The position numbers were made by a program, and so were the translations under genes. From CAVWNR01 sp963756525 (lineage in GTDB: Bacteria; Actinomycetota; Actinomycetes; Mycobacteriales; Jatrophihabitantaceae), in contig CAVWNR010000009.1 in assembly GCA_963756525.1 (NCBI GenBank), forward strand, positions 1,351,507 through 1,415,506: DNA of 64,000 nt, written 5' to 3'. The stretch's first letter is position 1. Every line of letters begins with the position of its first letter. The notes under the pieces were generated by a model, which had not been told where the DNA came from, searched no databases, and worked only from the letters and a program-made list of their open reading frames with translations. Positions 1 to 8,315 of this stretch are shown in pieces.

Positions 1-603
1 CTCGACGGCAACCAGGCGGGCGGCCAGCAGCTGGCCGCCGTGCTCGGCGAGGTGGGCGTCCCAGACGTCCAGCGTGCGCAGATCGCCCCCGGACATCCGC
101 GCCGACTTGAGCAGTGCGGCCCGCTGCTTGAGCACCCGCTCGTAGTCGGCCCGGACTGCGCCGAGCCGCGGGCTGCGAGCCACCAGCAGCTCGTCCAGGA
201 ACCGGCGCCGCTCCGCCGGGTCGCCGCGTACGATCGCCAGATCCTCGGGGGCGAAGAGCACGGTCCGCAGCACGCCGAGCACGTCCCGGCTGCGCGGCAG
301 CGGCGCGCCGTTGAGCTTCGCCCGGTTGGCGCGTCCCGGCGTGATCTCGACCTCGACGCGCATCTCCCGCCCGTCGGAGACGACCGCAGCTCGCAGCACG
401 GCGCGATCGGCGCCGGAGCGGACCAGCGGAGCGGCGGTGGGGACGCGGTGACTCCCCAGCGTGGACAGGTAGCCGAGCGCCTCGACGAGGTTGGTCTTGC
501 CCTGGCCGTTGGCGCCGACCAGAACCGACGAGCCGGGCTCGAAGCTCACCTCGGCCGCAGGCCAGCTACGAAAGTCGTGGACGGTGAGGTGACGGACGTA
601 CAT
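1..603 (-). CDS. recF: RecF, DNA replication and repair protein (3' end outside window)
   Basis: N-terminal 201 residues of RecF, the SMC-like ATPase that loads RecA at single-strand gaps with RecOR. The Walker A loop GANGQGKTNLVEAL lies around residues 31-44 and follows the typical RecF opening (MYVRHLTVHDFRSW). The gene continues past the left edge, so the Walker B and D-loop are not visible. The ATG at 603 lies 15 bp downstream of the dnaN stop on the same strand, giving the classical dnaA-dnaN-recF order. Confidence 0.95.
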   Translation of the reverse strand, partial: MYVRHLTVHDFRSWPAAEVSFEPGSSVLVGANGQGKTNLVEALGYLSTLGSHRVPTAAPLVRSGADRAVLRAAVVSDGREMRVEVEITPGRANRAKLNGAPLPRSRDVLGVLRTVLFAPEDLAIVRGDPAERRRFLDELLVARSPRLGAVRADYERVLKQRAALLKSARMSGGDLRTLDVWDAHLAEHGGQLLAARLVAVE

Positions 604-618
604 GGGCCGCGGTTAGCG

Positions 619-1737
619 TCAGCCGGGCAGGCGTACCGGCATGATCAGGTACGTGTAGTCGTCCCCGCCGGACGCCGGGCGCAACACCACCGGCTTGTTC
701 GGCGAGGTGAACAGCATTCGAGCGGTGCCCTCCTCCAGCGCGCCGAGCCCGTCCAGCAGGAACGTCGGGTTGAACGCGGTCATGATCGGCTCGCCCTCGT
801 AGCTGACCTCCAGCTGCTCCTCGGCCCGTCCCTCGTCGTCGCCGCCGGCAGACAGAGCGACCGACCCGTCGCTGAACTCGAGCCGCACCGGCGTGCCTCG
901 CTCGGCGACGAGCGCGACCCGCTTCACCGCCTCGATCAGCGGCGGCACCGTGACCTCGGCGGTCGAGGCCCACTCCGACGGCAGCAAGGTGCGATATGGC
1001 GGGAACTGCGCGTCGAGCAGCCGGGTGGTGGCCCGTCGGCCGACGCCGACGAAGCCGATGATCCCCTCGCCGGCGCCGCCGGCGGAGAGCGCGATCGTCA
1101 TCTCCTCGCCGTGCGCCAGGCTCTTCGCGGCGTCGGCGAGCGTGCGCGCGGGCACCAGCACGGCCGCGTGCGCGCCGGTCGGCTCGGCGGGGTGCCAGCG
1201 CAGTTCGCGGACCGCTAGCCGGTATCGGTCGGTCGCGGCGAGCGTCAGCCGCTCGCCTTCGAACTCCAGCCGGACACCGGTGAGCATCGGCAGCGTGTCG
1301 TCCCGGCCTGCGGCGAGGGCCACCTGCGCGACCGCGGTCGCGAACTCGGCGCTTGCGACGGTGCCCGCCGTCGTCGGCATCACCGGCAGCTTCGGGTAGT
1401 CCTCAACCGGCATGGTCGGCAAGGTGAAGCGCGCCGCCCCGCAAGAAATCGACAGTCGAGCTCCGTCCACGGCGACCTCGACCGGGTGCGGCGGCAGGGC
1501 TCGGGAGATGTCGGCGAGCAACCGGCCGGAAACCAGGGCGACGCCCGGGGCGCCCGCGGTTACCTCGATCTCGACCTGGGTGGACGCCTCGAGGTCGAAC
1601 CCGGACAGCGACAGCGTGCTGTCGTCGACCGAGAGCAGCAGCCCGGCGAGCACGGCGATGGTGGGCCGGGTGGAGAGGCTGCGGGCGGCCCAGGCCACGG
1701 CGTCGGCGAACGCGTCGCGCTCGACCCGGAACTTCAT
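619..1737 (-). CDS. dnaN: DNA polymerase III beta sliding clamp
   Basis: 372-residue beta clamp, the normal length, made of three tandem clamp folds that form the ring tethering Pol III to DNA. The start is set at MKFRVERDAF (ATG at 1737) because a GGGAGG ribosome site sits about 7 nt upstream; the reading frame stays open 25 codons further upstream but that part has no clamp similarity. The C-terminus ends in the conserved YLIMPVRLPG-type tail. It is co-directional with dnaA upstream and recF downstream. The spacer to dnaA carries the probable origin. Confidence 0.97.
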   Translation of the reverse strand: MKFRVERDAFADAVAWAARSLSTRPTIAVLAGLLLSVDDSTLSLSGFDLEASTQVEIEVTAGAPGVALVSGRLLADISRALPPHPVEVAVDGARLSISCGAARFTLPTMPVEDYPKLPVMPTTAGTVASAEFATAVAQVALAAGRDDTLPMLTGVRLEFEGERLTLAATDRYRLAVRELRWHPAEPTGAHAAVLVPARTLADAAKSLAHGEEMTIALSAGGAGEGIIGFVGVGRRATTRLLDAQFPPYRTLLPSEWASTAEVTVPPLIEAVKRVALVAERGTPVRLEFSDGSVALSAGGDDEGRAEEQLEVSYEGEPIMTAFNPTFLLDGLGALEEGTARMLFTSPNKPVVLRPASGGDDYTYLIMPVRLPG

Positions 1738-2026
1738 GCTGCCTCCCAGCGGCGGGCGTCCCCAGGTTGGGACGGGCTGTTGTTCTGGTCGTTCATCTCT
1801 CAGGTAGAGCAATCCTCGTTGTCGTCATCACGGCTGTGGATATGGGGATATCACGTCGCAGCCCAGTGAACACCGTGGCTCTGACTGTGGACGGCCCGGC
1901 GCGTCGTGGCGCCGATCCGGTGGGCGGACGGTGCACTCCGGAAAACCACATCCGGCCGTCCACAGCGACGGTGGGCGGTCCACAGATGCATCCACAGCAG
2001 GTGCGCGCAGGCCGACGACCCGCGGC
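1738..2026. other. oriC: Putative chromosomal origin oriC (dnaA-dnaN spacer)
   Basis: The 289-bp spacer between dnaA and dnaN holds at least five DnaA-box-like 9-mers in both orientations: 1835-1843 (reverse of ATATCCACA, 8/9 to TTATCCACA), 1886-1894, 1956-1964, 1976-1984 and 1988-1996 (each 7/9 to TTGTCCACA or TTATCCACA). This is where the origin lies in Streptomyces and Mycobacterium. The boxes are weaker and fewer than in Streptomyces. No strongly AT-rich unwinding element is obvious, although 1838-1852 is relatively AT-rich. Confidence 0.75.
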
Positions 2027-3487
2027 TCATGCGCGGGCCCGCGCCTTGATTCGGCTGGTCAGCTCGGTGATCTGGTGGTAGACGCTCATCCGCTCCTGCA
2101 TCAGCGAACGGATCTTGCGGTCGGCGTGCATGACAGTCGTATGGTCGCGTCCGCCGAACGTCTGCCCGATCCTGGGCAGCGAGAGGTCGGTGAGCTCGCG
2201 GCAGAGGTACATCGCGATCTGCCGGGCCTGTACGAGCACCCGGCTGCGCGAACTTCCGGTGAGGTCGTCCAACGAGACGGAGAAGTACTCCGCGATCACC
2301 GCCATGATCATGGCTGCGGTGATTTCGGGCGTGTCCGACTCGCTGATCAGGTCCTTGAGCACGATCTCGGCAAGCGGCATCTGCACGTCTTGCTTGTTGA
2401 GGCTGGCGAACGCGGTGATCCGGATCAGCGCGCCCTCGAGCTCGCGGATGTTGCTCTGGATCTTCGTGGCGATGAACTCGAGCACCTCGGCCGGCAGGTC
2501 CATGCCGTCCTGGGCAGCCTTCTTGCGCAGGATCGCGATCCGGGTCTCGAGGTCGGGCGCCTGCACGTCGGTGATCAGCCCCCACTCGAACCGGGTACGG
2601 AGCCGATCCTCGAGCGTGGAGAGCTGGCGCGGTGACCGGTCGGAGCTGATCACGATCTGCTTATTGGCGTTGTGCAGCGTGTTGAAGGTGTGGAAAAACT
2701 CCTCCTGGGTACGTTCGGCCCGCTCCAGGAACTGGATGTCGTCGATCAGCAGCAGATCGACCGAGCGGTAGCGGCCCTGGAACGCCTGCATCTTGTCGTC
2801 GCGCAACGAGTTGATGAAGTCGTTGGTGAACTCCTCGCTGCTCACGTAGCGGACCTTCAACCCGGGGAACAGGTTTTGCGCGTAGTGACCGATCGCGTGC
2901 AGCAGGTGGGTTTTACCGAGCCCCGAGTCGCCGTAGATGAACAACGGGTTGTACGCCTTGGCCGGCGCCTCGGCGACGGCGGCCGCCGCCGCGTGGGTGA
3001 ACCGGTTGCTCGAGCCGATGACGAACGTCTCGAAGGTGTACTTGGGGTTGAGCCTCGCCTCGCGTTCGCTCTGCGTCGACCAGATCCGATCCGCTGGGTA
3101 CGGCCCGGGCGTGACGGTCGCCCGGGCCGTGAAAGCCCGCTCCCCGGCTCGAGCCCATTCCCCGGCCACCACCTCCTCCAGCTCCTCGTCGAGCAGGAAC
3201 GCGTCGGCGGTGTCGGGTGGCTCGTCGGAACGGGCCACGGTGACCGCGACCTGGATCTCCCTGCCCAGTTCGGCGCTGAGCACGGCTGCGATCACCGGAC
3301 GGAGCCGGTTCTCCAGGTACTCCTTGGCGAACTCGTTGGGCGCAGCCAGCAGCGCGGTGTCCTCCACCAGCCCGAGCGGGCGGGTCAGCCCGATCCACGC
3401 CTTGTGATGCGGCCGGATCGCGTTGTTGTCGTCGAACCGGGTGACGGCACGGGTCCAGACGTCGCCGAGATCGGTGCTGTCGTCCAC
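2027..3487 (-). CDS. dnaA: Chromosomal replication initiator DnaA
   Basis: 486-residue initiator ATPase that binds DnaA boxes and melts oriC. Domain III shows Walker A GDSGLGKTHLL and Walker B LLLIDDIQF. Domain IV carries the DnaA signature GGRDHTTVMHADRKI near the C-terminus. The linker domain II (around residues 80-130) is short compared with the long acidic linker of Streptomyces. The GTG start at 3487 overlaps an 8/9 DnaA box (3480-3488), which suggests autoregulation by DnaA. Confidence 0.98.
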   Translation of the reverse strand: MDDSTDLGDVWTRAVTRFDDNNAIRPHHKAWIGLTRPLGLVEDTALLAAPNEFAKEYLENRLRPVIAAVLSAELGREIQVAVTVARSDEPPDTADAFLLDEELEEVVAGEWARAGERAFTARATVTPGPYPADRIWSTQSEREARLNPKYTFETFVIGSSNRFTHAAAAAVAEAPAKAYNPLFIYGDSGLGKTHLLHAIGHYAQNLFPGLKVRYVSSEEFTNDFINSLRDDKMQAFQGRYRSVDLLLIDDIQFLERAERTQEEFFHTFNTLHNANKQIVISSDRSPRQLSTLEDRLRTRFEWGLITDVQAPDLETRIAILRKKAAQDGMDLPAEVLEFIATKIQSNIRELEGALIRITAFASLNKQDVQMPLAEIVLKDLISESDTPEITAAMIMAVIAEYFSVSLDDLTGSSRSRVLVQARQIAMYLCRELTDLSLPRIGQTFGGRDHTTVMHADRKIRSLMQERMSVYHQITELTSRIKARARA

Positions 3488-3976
3488 AAGCCCTCGTCCA
3501 CTCCCAGTTGCTGCTGCGTCATCCCGCAGACCCTCTCACGGACGAGGACGGCCTGCCGAGCCACGTCGGCAGCGGTCCACGCTGGCCGCAGCCGTCGCTC
3601 CACAGAGTTGTCCACACCCTGTGCATGCCGCACTCTCTCTGCGCATCGCAGTGACCGGTGCCGTCGGGCGGCACGAACCTAACAGCGCCCGCTCACCCGT
3701 CACAATCCGTGGATCGGCGTGTCGCCGCGAATTCACCCGCCGGCAACCAGGCGACGGCATACGGTGAATGGTTCACCGCACATCGGACCGCATCCGGTTT
3801 GACCCAGCGCCGCTGCGGTCCGTACCGTGGTCCGGTCCCTGGATTGCGGACGCTGCTTCGCCGTGCTCGCACAATTCCCGAGCGGTGGGCGTCGCTGCGG
3901 CAAGCACAGCGGTGCCGTCACGCTCGCCGGGGTCGCCGAGCCGATGTTGTTTTGACCTGATCGATGGAGCCCGACC
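3488..3976. promoter_or_regulatory. dnaA/rpmH divergent promoter region with DnaA boxes
   Basis: 489 bp without a gene between the divergent dnaA and rpmH. A perfect DnaA box TTGTCCACA lies at 3608-3616, and an 8/9 box at 3480-3488 covers the dnaA start codon. Near rpmH, TTGTTTTGACC (about 3946-3956) and the GGAG at 3966-3969 fit a promoter and a ribosome site. The rest shows no conserved coding frame. Both promoters probably lie here, with DnaA acting on its own gene. Confidence 0.6.
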
Positions 3977-4114
3977 GTGAGTAAGCGGACCTTCCAGCCG
4001 AACAACCGCCGTCGCGCGAAGACGCACGGCTTCCGCTTGCGGATGCGCACCCGCGCCGGTCGCGCCATTGTGGCCGCACGTCGGCGCAAAGGGCGCCGCG
4101 AGCTGTCTGCCTGA
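3977..4114 (+). CDS. rpmH: 50S ribosomal protein L34
   Basis: 45-residue, strongly basic L34 (begins SKRTFQPNNRRRAKTHGFR, ends GRRELSA), the universal first gene of the rpmH-rnpA-yidD-yidC operon. It starts with GTG at 3977 after a TGGAG ribosome site about 8 nt upstream. Length and sequence match the family fully. It is divergent from dnaA and 20 bp upstream of rnpA. Confidence 0.97.
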   Translation: MSKRTFQPNNRRRAKTHGFRLRMRTRAGRAIVAARRRKGRRELSA

Positions 4115-4134
4115 TCGCTGCCAGCCGGCTTCCC

Positions 4135-4488
4135 GTGCTCCCCGCGCCCAACCGGATGCGTCGCTCGAGTGATTTCACCTCGGTCGTTCGCAGCGGCGCG
4201 CGCGCCCGTCGGGGCTCTTTGGTGGTGCATCACCGCGCCTTGCTGCAACCCGGTGCCGCCGCGGTTGTCGGGCTGATCGTCGGCAAGGCGGTGGGCGGTA
4301 GCGTGATCCGCCATCGGGTCAGTCGCCGGCTGCGGGGCCAGCTGGCCGCGCGACTGGCCACGCTCCCCGCCGGAAGCGGCACTGTCGTGCGTGCACTGCC
4401 GACTGCCGCGATCGCGACGTCCGCCCGGCTCGGCGCGGACCTCGACGCGGCGCTGCCCCGGGTGCTGGATGTTGAGGCAGCACGGTGA
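4135..4488 (+). CDS. rnpA: Ribonuclease P protein component
   Basis: 117-residue basic protein that assists the RNase P RNA in 5' processing of tRNAs. It has the family opening NRMRRSSDFTSVVRSG and the central basic core ...VGGSVIRHRVSRRLR, the actinobacterial form of the RNR motif. The GTG start is 20 bp after rpmH and the stop overlaps the yidD start by 4 nt (GTGA), so translational coupling is likely. Confidence 0.93.
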   Translation: MLPAPNRMRRSSDFTSVVRSGARARRGSLVVHHRALLQPGAAAVVGLIVGKAVGGSVIRHRVSRRLRGQLAARLATLPAGSGTVVRALPTAAIATSARLGADLDAALPRVLDVEAAR

Positions 4489-4832
4489 GCGTTAGCGTCC
4501 CGGCGCGGGCGGCGATCGGGCTGATCCGCGCGTGGCAGGTTGGGGTCAGCTCCTGGCGGGCGCCGTCGTGCCGCTTCACGCCATCCTGCAGCGCGTACGC
4601 GGCCGAAGCCATCGCTCGATTCGGCCTCGGACGTGGTGGCTACCTCGCCGTGCGCCGCCTGCTGCGCTGCCATCCGTGGCACGGCGGCGGGCACGACCCC
4701 GTGCCGCCGCTCGTTGCCGACTCGGTGCTGTCGCGGCCGGGGGGGTCCGCGGCTGACCGTCCGCTCACGCCGAGCCGCTTCGGCGACCCGCGCCACCAGC
4801 CCCGCGTCCGGCCCGGACGACCGGCCGCTTAG
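4485..4832 (+). CDS. yidD: Membrane protein insertion efficiency factor YidD
   Basis: 115 residues. The first 75 or so are the YidD family core (IRAWQVGVSSWRAPSCRFTP, then SCSAYAAEAI...CHPWHGGGHDPVP) with the conserved cysteines and an amphipathic N-terminal helix. It assists YidC/Sec insertion of membrane proteins at the inner face of the membrane. The C-terminal 35 residues are variable and low-complexity. It overlaps rnpA by 4 nt and precedes yidC by 12 bp. Confidence 0.93.
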   Translation: MSVSVPARAAIGLIRAWQVGVSSWRAPSCRFTPSCSAYAAEAIARFGLGRGGYLAVRRLLRCHPWHGGGHDPVPPLVADSVLSRPGGSAADRPLTPSRFGDPRHQPRVRPGRPAA

Positions 4833-4844
4833 GAGACGACGTCC

Positions 4845-5984
4845 GTGCTCGATTTCCTTTACATCGGCGTGTCGTGGGTGCTGCTGCGCTGGCACGACCT
4901 GTTCACCTGGCTGGGGTTGAACCAGGACAGCGGGATCAACTGGACGCTGTCGATCATTTTCCTGGTGATCACGGCCCGGTTGGTGCTGTTCCGGTTTTTC
5001 GTCAAGCAGGTGCATTACCAGCGCAACATGCAGGCGATGCAGCCGCGGTTGCAGGAGGTCCGGCAGAAGTACAAGAACGACCGGGCGGCGCAGCAGCGCG
5101 AGATGATGAAGCTGCAGCAGGAGGAGGGGTTCAACCCGCTGATGGGCTGCCTGCCGCTGCTGCTGCAGTGGCCGATCTTCATCGGCTTGTATCACGTGCT
5201 GCGGCACCTGGCGAACTCGGCGGGGCTGTGCCCGCCGGCTAGTCCGCCGGCGTCGCGGTTGACGCTCTACGGGTTCACCGCCAGCCAGACCTGCAGCGCG
5301 GCCAAGGCCCGGCTGCTCGGCGCGCCGCTGGCCGGCTCGCTGCGCGATCCGGCGAAGGTGATCGCTCAGCTGGGCGGGGATCTCACCTCCACCCGGATCG
5401 TGATCCTGGTGCTGGTGCTGATCAGCGCCACCGCGACCTTCAGCACCCAGCTGCTGGTGCGCGCGGGGCAGGTCACCGAGCCGGTCGGCACCGCGGCGAC
5501 CATGCAGCGGCTGATGCTCTGGGTGATCCCGGTGATGACCCTGGGATCCGGGCTGTTCTTCCCGCTGGGCGTGCTCATCTACTGGTTCGCCAGCAACACC
5601 TGGACCACCGCCCAGCAGTTCTACATCAACAAATACCATCCGCAGCAGCCCAAGGAAACGCCGGTGCCCGGGGCCGTCGGGAAGACGCTTGCCCCGAGAC
5701 CCGGGCAGAAGCCGAAACCGGTGCGCCGCAAGGACAGCCGCGCGGTCGACGTGGACGACGGCGAGCCGTCGACCGACGGCAGCGGTCCCGACGGCGGCAC
5801 GCCGGCCGGCGAGACAGCGGGCGGCACCAGCGGCGGCAGCGCCGGCGGCGGCAGCGCCGGCACCGCGGCGACCGGCGGTGCCGTGCCCCGCTCGTCCACG
5901 CCGCGGCCCGGCCAACGCCCGAACCGCCCCGGGTCGAACCGTCCGGCCGGTAAGCGGCCCAACCAGGCGAAGAAGCGACGCTGA
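4845..5984 (+). CDS. yidC: Membrane protein insertase YidC
   Basis: 379-residue Oxa1/YidC-family insertase of the Gram-positive type, without the large periplasmic domain. The core with the cytoplasmic coiled-coil hairpin (QVHYQRNMQAMQPRLQEVRQ) and the helix after it (MGCLPLLLQWPIFIGLYHVL) are plain. Five transmembrane segments end near residue 260. The last 120 residues form a Pro/Gly/Ser/Thr-rich basic tail ending KRPNQAKKRR, probably for ribosome contact. The GTG start at 4845 has an AGGAGA site. It is part of the rpmH operon. Confidence 0.96.
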   Translation: MLDFLYIGVSWVLLRWHDLFTWLGLNQDSGINWTLSIIFLVITARLVLFRFFVKQVHYQRNMQAMQPRLQEVRQKYKNDRAAQQREMMKLQQEEGFNPLMGCLPLLLQWPIFIGLYHVLRHLANSAGLCPPASPPASRLTLYGFTASQTCSAAKARLLGAPLAGSLRDPAKVIAQLGGDLTSTRIVILVLVLISATATFSTQLLVRAGQVTEPVGTAATMQRLMLWVIPVMTLGSGLFFPLGVLIYWFASNTWTTAQQFYINKYHPQQPKETPVPGAVGKTLAPRPGQKPKPVRRKDSRAVDVDDGEPSTDGSGPDGGTPAGETAGGTSGGSAGGGSAGTAATGGAVPRSSTPRPGQRPNRPGSNRPAGKRPNQAKKRR

Positions 5985-6043
5985 CGGCCCTACCGCGCCC
6001 GCAAGCCGGCCGAGAGCCGCGTCCTGAAAGGATCACCGATTCC

Positions 6044-6655
6044 GTGAGTGAGATCGACGCGCCGAATCAGTCCTCAGCCGCCGCCGAGGCGCAGGATCAC
6101 GCGCAGGCGAGTGCGCAGTCCGGCCTCGACGGCCCGACCAGCCTCGACGGCCAGCCAGACGTCGACGGGGAGGCGGGCGCCGACGCGGAGATGGGCACGC
6201 TGCTTGTCGAGGAGGGCGATATCGCCGCCGACTACCTCGAGCGGCTGCTGGACATCATCGACTACGACGGCGACATCGACCTCGATGTGGAGAACCAGCG
6301 TGCCGTCGTCGCGATCGTCGGCAGCGACCTGCAGTCGCTCGTCGGACCGCACGGGGAGACCCTGGATGCGCTCCAGGAGCTCACCCGGCTGGCGGTACAG
6401 CAGAAGACCGGCTCCCGCAGCCGGCTCATGCTCGACATCAGCGGCCACCGTCAGACTCGGCGCACCCAGCTGGGCGCGCTCGCGTCGGAGACCGCGCAGC
6501 GGGTGCTCGACACCGGCGATGCCGAGCGGCTTGCGCCGATGAACCCGTTCGAGCGCAAGGTGGTGCACGACGTGATCGCCGGTATCGACGGGGTGCGCAG
6601 CGAGTCCGAAGGCGAGGAGCCGGAGCGTCGCGTGGTCGTCTTGCGCGATCGGTGA
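6044..6655 (+). CDS. jag: Jag/KhpB RNA-binding protein (KH + R3H domains)
   Basis: 203 residues: an acidic, low-complexity N-terminus (1-50), a KH-like segment (around 75-130, IVGSDLQSLVGPHGETLDAL) and a C-terminal R3H domain (around 140-203, MNPFERKVVHDVIAGIDGV). It is an RNA chaperone of the Jag/KhpB family that affects cell-wall and division functions. The GTG start follows GAAAGGA. The stop overlaps the rsmG start by 4 nt. The yidC-jag-rsmG-parA order is the conserved one. Confidence 0.93.
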   Translation: MSEIDAPNQSSAAAEAQDHAQASAQSGLDGPTSLDGQPDVDGEAGADAEMGTLLVEEGDIAADYLERLLDIIDYDGDIDLDVENQRAVVAIVGSDLQSLVGPHGETLDALQELTRLAVQQKTGSRSRLMLDISGHRQTRRTQLGALASETAQRVLDTGDAERLAPMNPFERKVVHDVIAGIDGVRSESEGEEPERRVVVLRDR

Positions 6656-7338
6656 CGTCCGAGGCCGACTCGGTTCCGGCACCCCCGCCGGCTGCGGAGC
6701 GCGTTTTCGGCGCTCGGCTGGACTACGCCGTCCGGTTCGCCCGGCTTCTTGCGACGGACGGATTGCGGCGGGGCCTGCTCGGCCCACGAGAGCTTCCCCG
6801 GATCTGGGAACGGCACCTGCTCAACTGTGCGGCGCTCGCCGACCTGATCCCCTACGGCGTCCGGGTCGTGGACGTGGGCAGCGGCGCCGGGCTTCCCGGC
6901 CTGGCGCTCGCCTGCCGCCGTGCCGATCTGCGCGTCGACCTGGTCGAGTCGCTCCGGCGGCGTGTCGACTTCCTCACCGAGGCCGTCGACACTCTCGGGC
7001 TGCACGCCGCCGCGCATGTCGTGCCCGGCCGGGCCGAGGATGCCGCCGTGGTCCGGCAGGTGGGCGGCGCCGGCTGGGTTACCGCCCGGGCGGTGGCGCC
7101 GCTGGACCGGCTGGCGAGGTGGTGCCTGCCGCTTCTCGCGCCTGGCGGCTCGCTGCTGGCGATGAAGGGCGCCCGGGCGGAGGCCGAACTGGCGGCGAGC
7201 CGCCAGGCGCTGCGCCGCGCCGGGGCGGAAAGCGCCGACATTCACCGCTGCGGCGTCGGTGTCCTCGATGATGTGGTCACGGTGGTCGTGATCCGTCGAC
7301 GGACGAACCGGCCGAGCGGCAGGAAGGGAGTCCCGTGA
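6652..7338 (+). CDS. rsmG: 16S rRNA (guanine-N7) methyltransferase RsmG
   Basis: 228-residue SAM-dependent methyltransferase (GidB) that makes m7G in the 530 loop of 16S rRNA. The SAM motif VVDVGSGAGLPGLALA is near residue 73 and is preceded by WERHLLNCAALADLIP, typical of RsmG. It is coupled to jag (4-nt overlap) and to parA (4-nt overlap). Loss of this enzyme in actinobacteria gives low-level streptomycin resistance; that is family knowledge and not visible here. Confidence 0.95.
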   Translation: MTSEADSVPAPPPAAERVFGARLDYAVRFARLLATDGLRRGLLGPRELPRIWERHLLNCAALADLIPYGVRVVDVGSGAGLPGLALACRRADLRVDLVESLRRRVDFLTEAVDTLGLHAAAHVVPGRAEDAAVVRQVGGAGWVTARAVAPLDRLARWCLPLLAPGGSLLAMKGARAEAELAASRQALRRAGAESADIHRCGVGVLDDVVTVVVIRRRTNRPSGRKGVP

Positions 7339-8315
7339 GCCAGCCGATGACCCAGTCCGATGTTTCACGTGAAACCGAGCCGGGGCGTGTTTCACGTGAA
7401 ACATCGTTCGATACCCCGATCGCCTGCGAGGCGCTCACGGCGGTGCATGTGATGAACGTGCGCCAGGAACAATGGCCGCGGCCGAGCCGGACCCGGGTGA
7501 TCACGGTCGCGAACCAGAAGGGCGGGGTGGGAAAGACCACGAGCGCGGTGAACATCGCCGCCGCGCTCGCCCTGCACGGGCTCCGCGTGCTCGTCATCGA
7601 CGTCGACCCGCAGGGGAACGCTTCCACTGCGCTGGGCCTGCAGCACTCCGCCGGGACGCCGTCGGTCTACGACGTCCTCGCCGGCGAACGGCCGATCGCG
7701 GACGTGCGCCGCCGAGTCCAGCTTGCCGAGACGCTGTGGTGCGTGCCGGCGACAATCGACCTGGCCGGCGCCGAGCTCGAGCTCAGCTCGCAAGTGGCGC
7801 GCGAGTACCGCCTGCAGCGTGCGCTGAGTGAGCACCTGGAGAACGCCGACCAGCTCGACTACGTGTTCGTCGACTGCCCGCCGTCGCTCGGCCTGCTCAC
7901 GCTCAACGCGCTGGTGGCAGCCCGCGAGGTGCTGATCCCGATCCAATGCGAGTACTACGCCCTGGAGGGACTCGCCCAGCTGCTCGGTACGGTCGAAATG
8001 GTGCAATCCTATCTAAATAGGTCGCTCACGGTGAGCACAGTGCTCCTCACCATGTACGACAGCCGGACCAAGCTCGCCGACCAGGTGGCCGACGACGTCC
8101 GCGCCCACTTCGGCCGGCTGGTGATCGACTCGGTCATCCCGCGCAACGTCCGGGTCTCGGAGGCGCCGGGCTTCGGGCAGACGGTGATGACCTACGACGC
8201 CGGGTCGCGGGGCGCCGTGGGCTACTTGCAGGCGGCGCGCGAACTCGCTGAGCGGGGCCTCATGCTCGGTGAGCCGGTGGGCGTGCCCCGCATCGTCGAG
8301 AGGGAAACCCAGTGA
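7335..8315 (+). CDS. parA: Chromosome partitioning ATPase ParA
   Basis: 326-residue Walker-type ParA ATPase with the deviant Walker A KGGVGKTTSAVNIA near residue 61 and the motif VIDVDPQGNASTALGL. It forms nucleoid-bound gradients that move ParB-parS complexes. The first 55 residues are an extension encoding VSRET twice. These two peptides are the translation of two parS sites (7361-7376, 7388-7403) inside the gene. The GTG start overlaps the rsmG stop, and the stop overlaps parB by 4 nt. Confidence 0.96.
   Translation: MSQPMTQSDVSRETEPGRVSRETSFDTPIACEALTAVHVMNVRQEQWPRPSRTRVITVANQKGGVGKTTSAVNIAAALALHGLRVLVIDVDPQGNASTALGLQHSAGTPSVYDVLAGERPIADVRRRVQLAETLWCVPATIDLAGAELELSSQVAREYRLQRALSEHLENADQLDYVFVDCPPSLGLLTLNALVAAREVLIPIQCEYYALEGLAQLLGTVEMVQSYLNRSLTVSTVLLTMYDSRTKLADQVADDVRAHFGRLVIDSVIPRNVRVSEAPGFGQTVMTYDAGSRGAVGYLQAARELAERGLMLGEPVGVPRIVERETQ
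7361..7376. promoter_or_regulatory. parS: parS site 1
   Basis: TGTTTCACGTGAAACC matches 15 of 16 positions of the parS palindrome TGTTTCACGTGAAACA. It is a ParB nucleation site located about 27 bp inside the parA reading frame. Confidence 0.93.
7388..7403. promoter_or_regulatory. parS: parS site 2 (perfect)
   Basis: TGTTTCACGTGAAACA is a perfect 16-bp parS palindrome, 11 bp downstream of the first and also within parA codons. ParB binding here probably also affects parAB transcription. Confidence 0.97.

Noticed and set aside
4230..5915. 561-codon open frame antisense to rnpA-yidD-yidC
   Set aside because: It is a product of GC-rich third positions opposite well-supported genes. The translation is Arg/Gly/Ala-rich with no domain.
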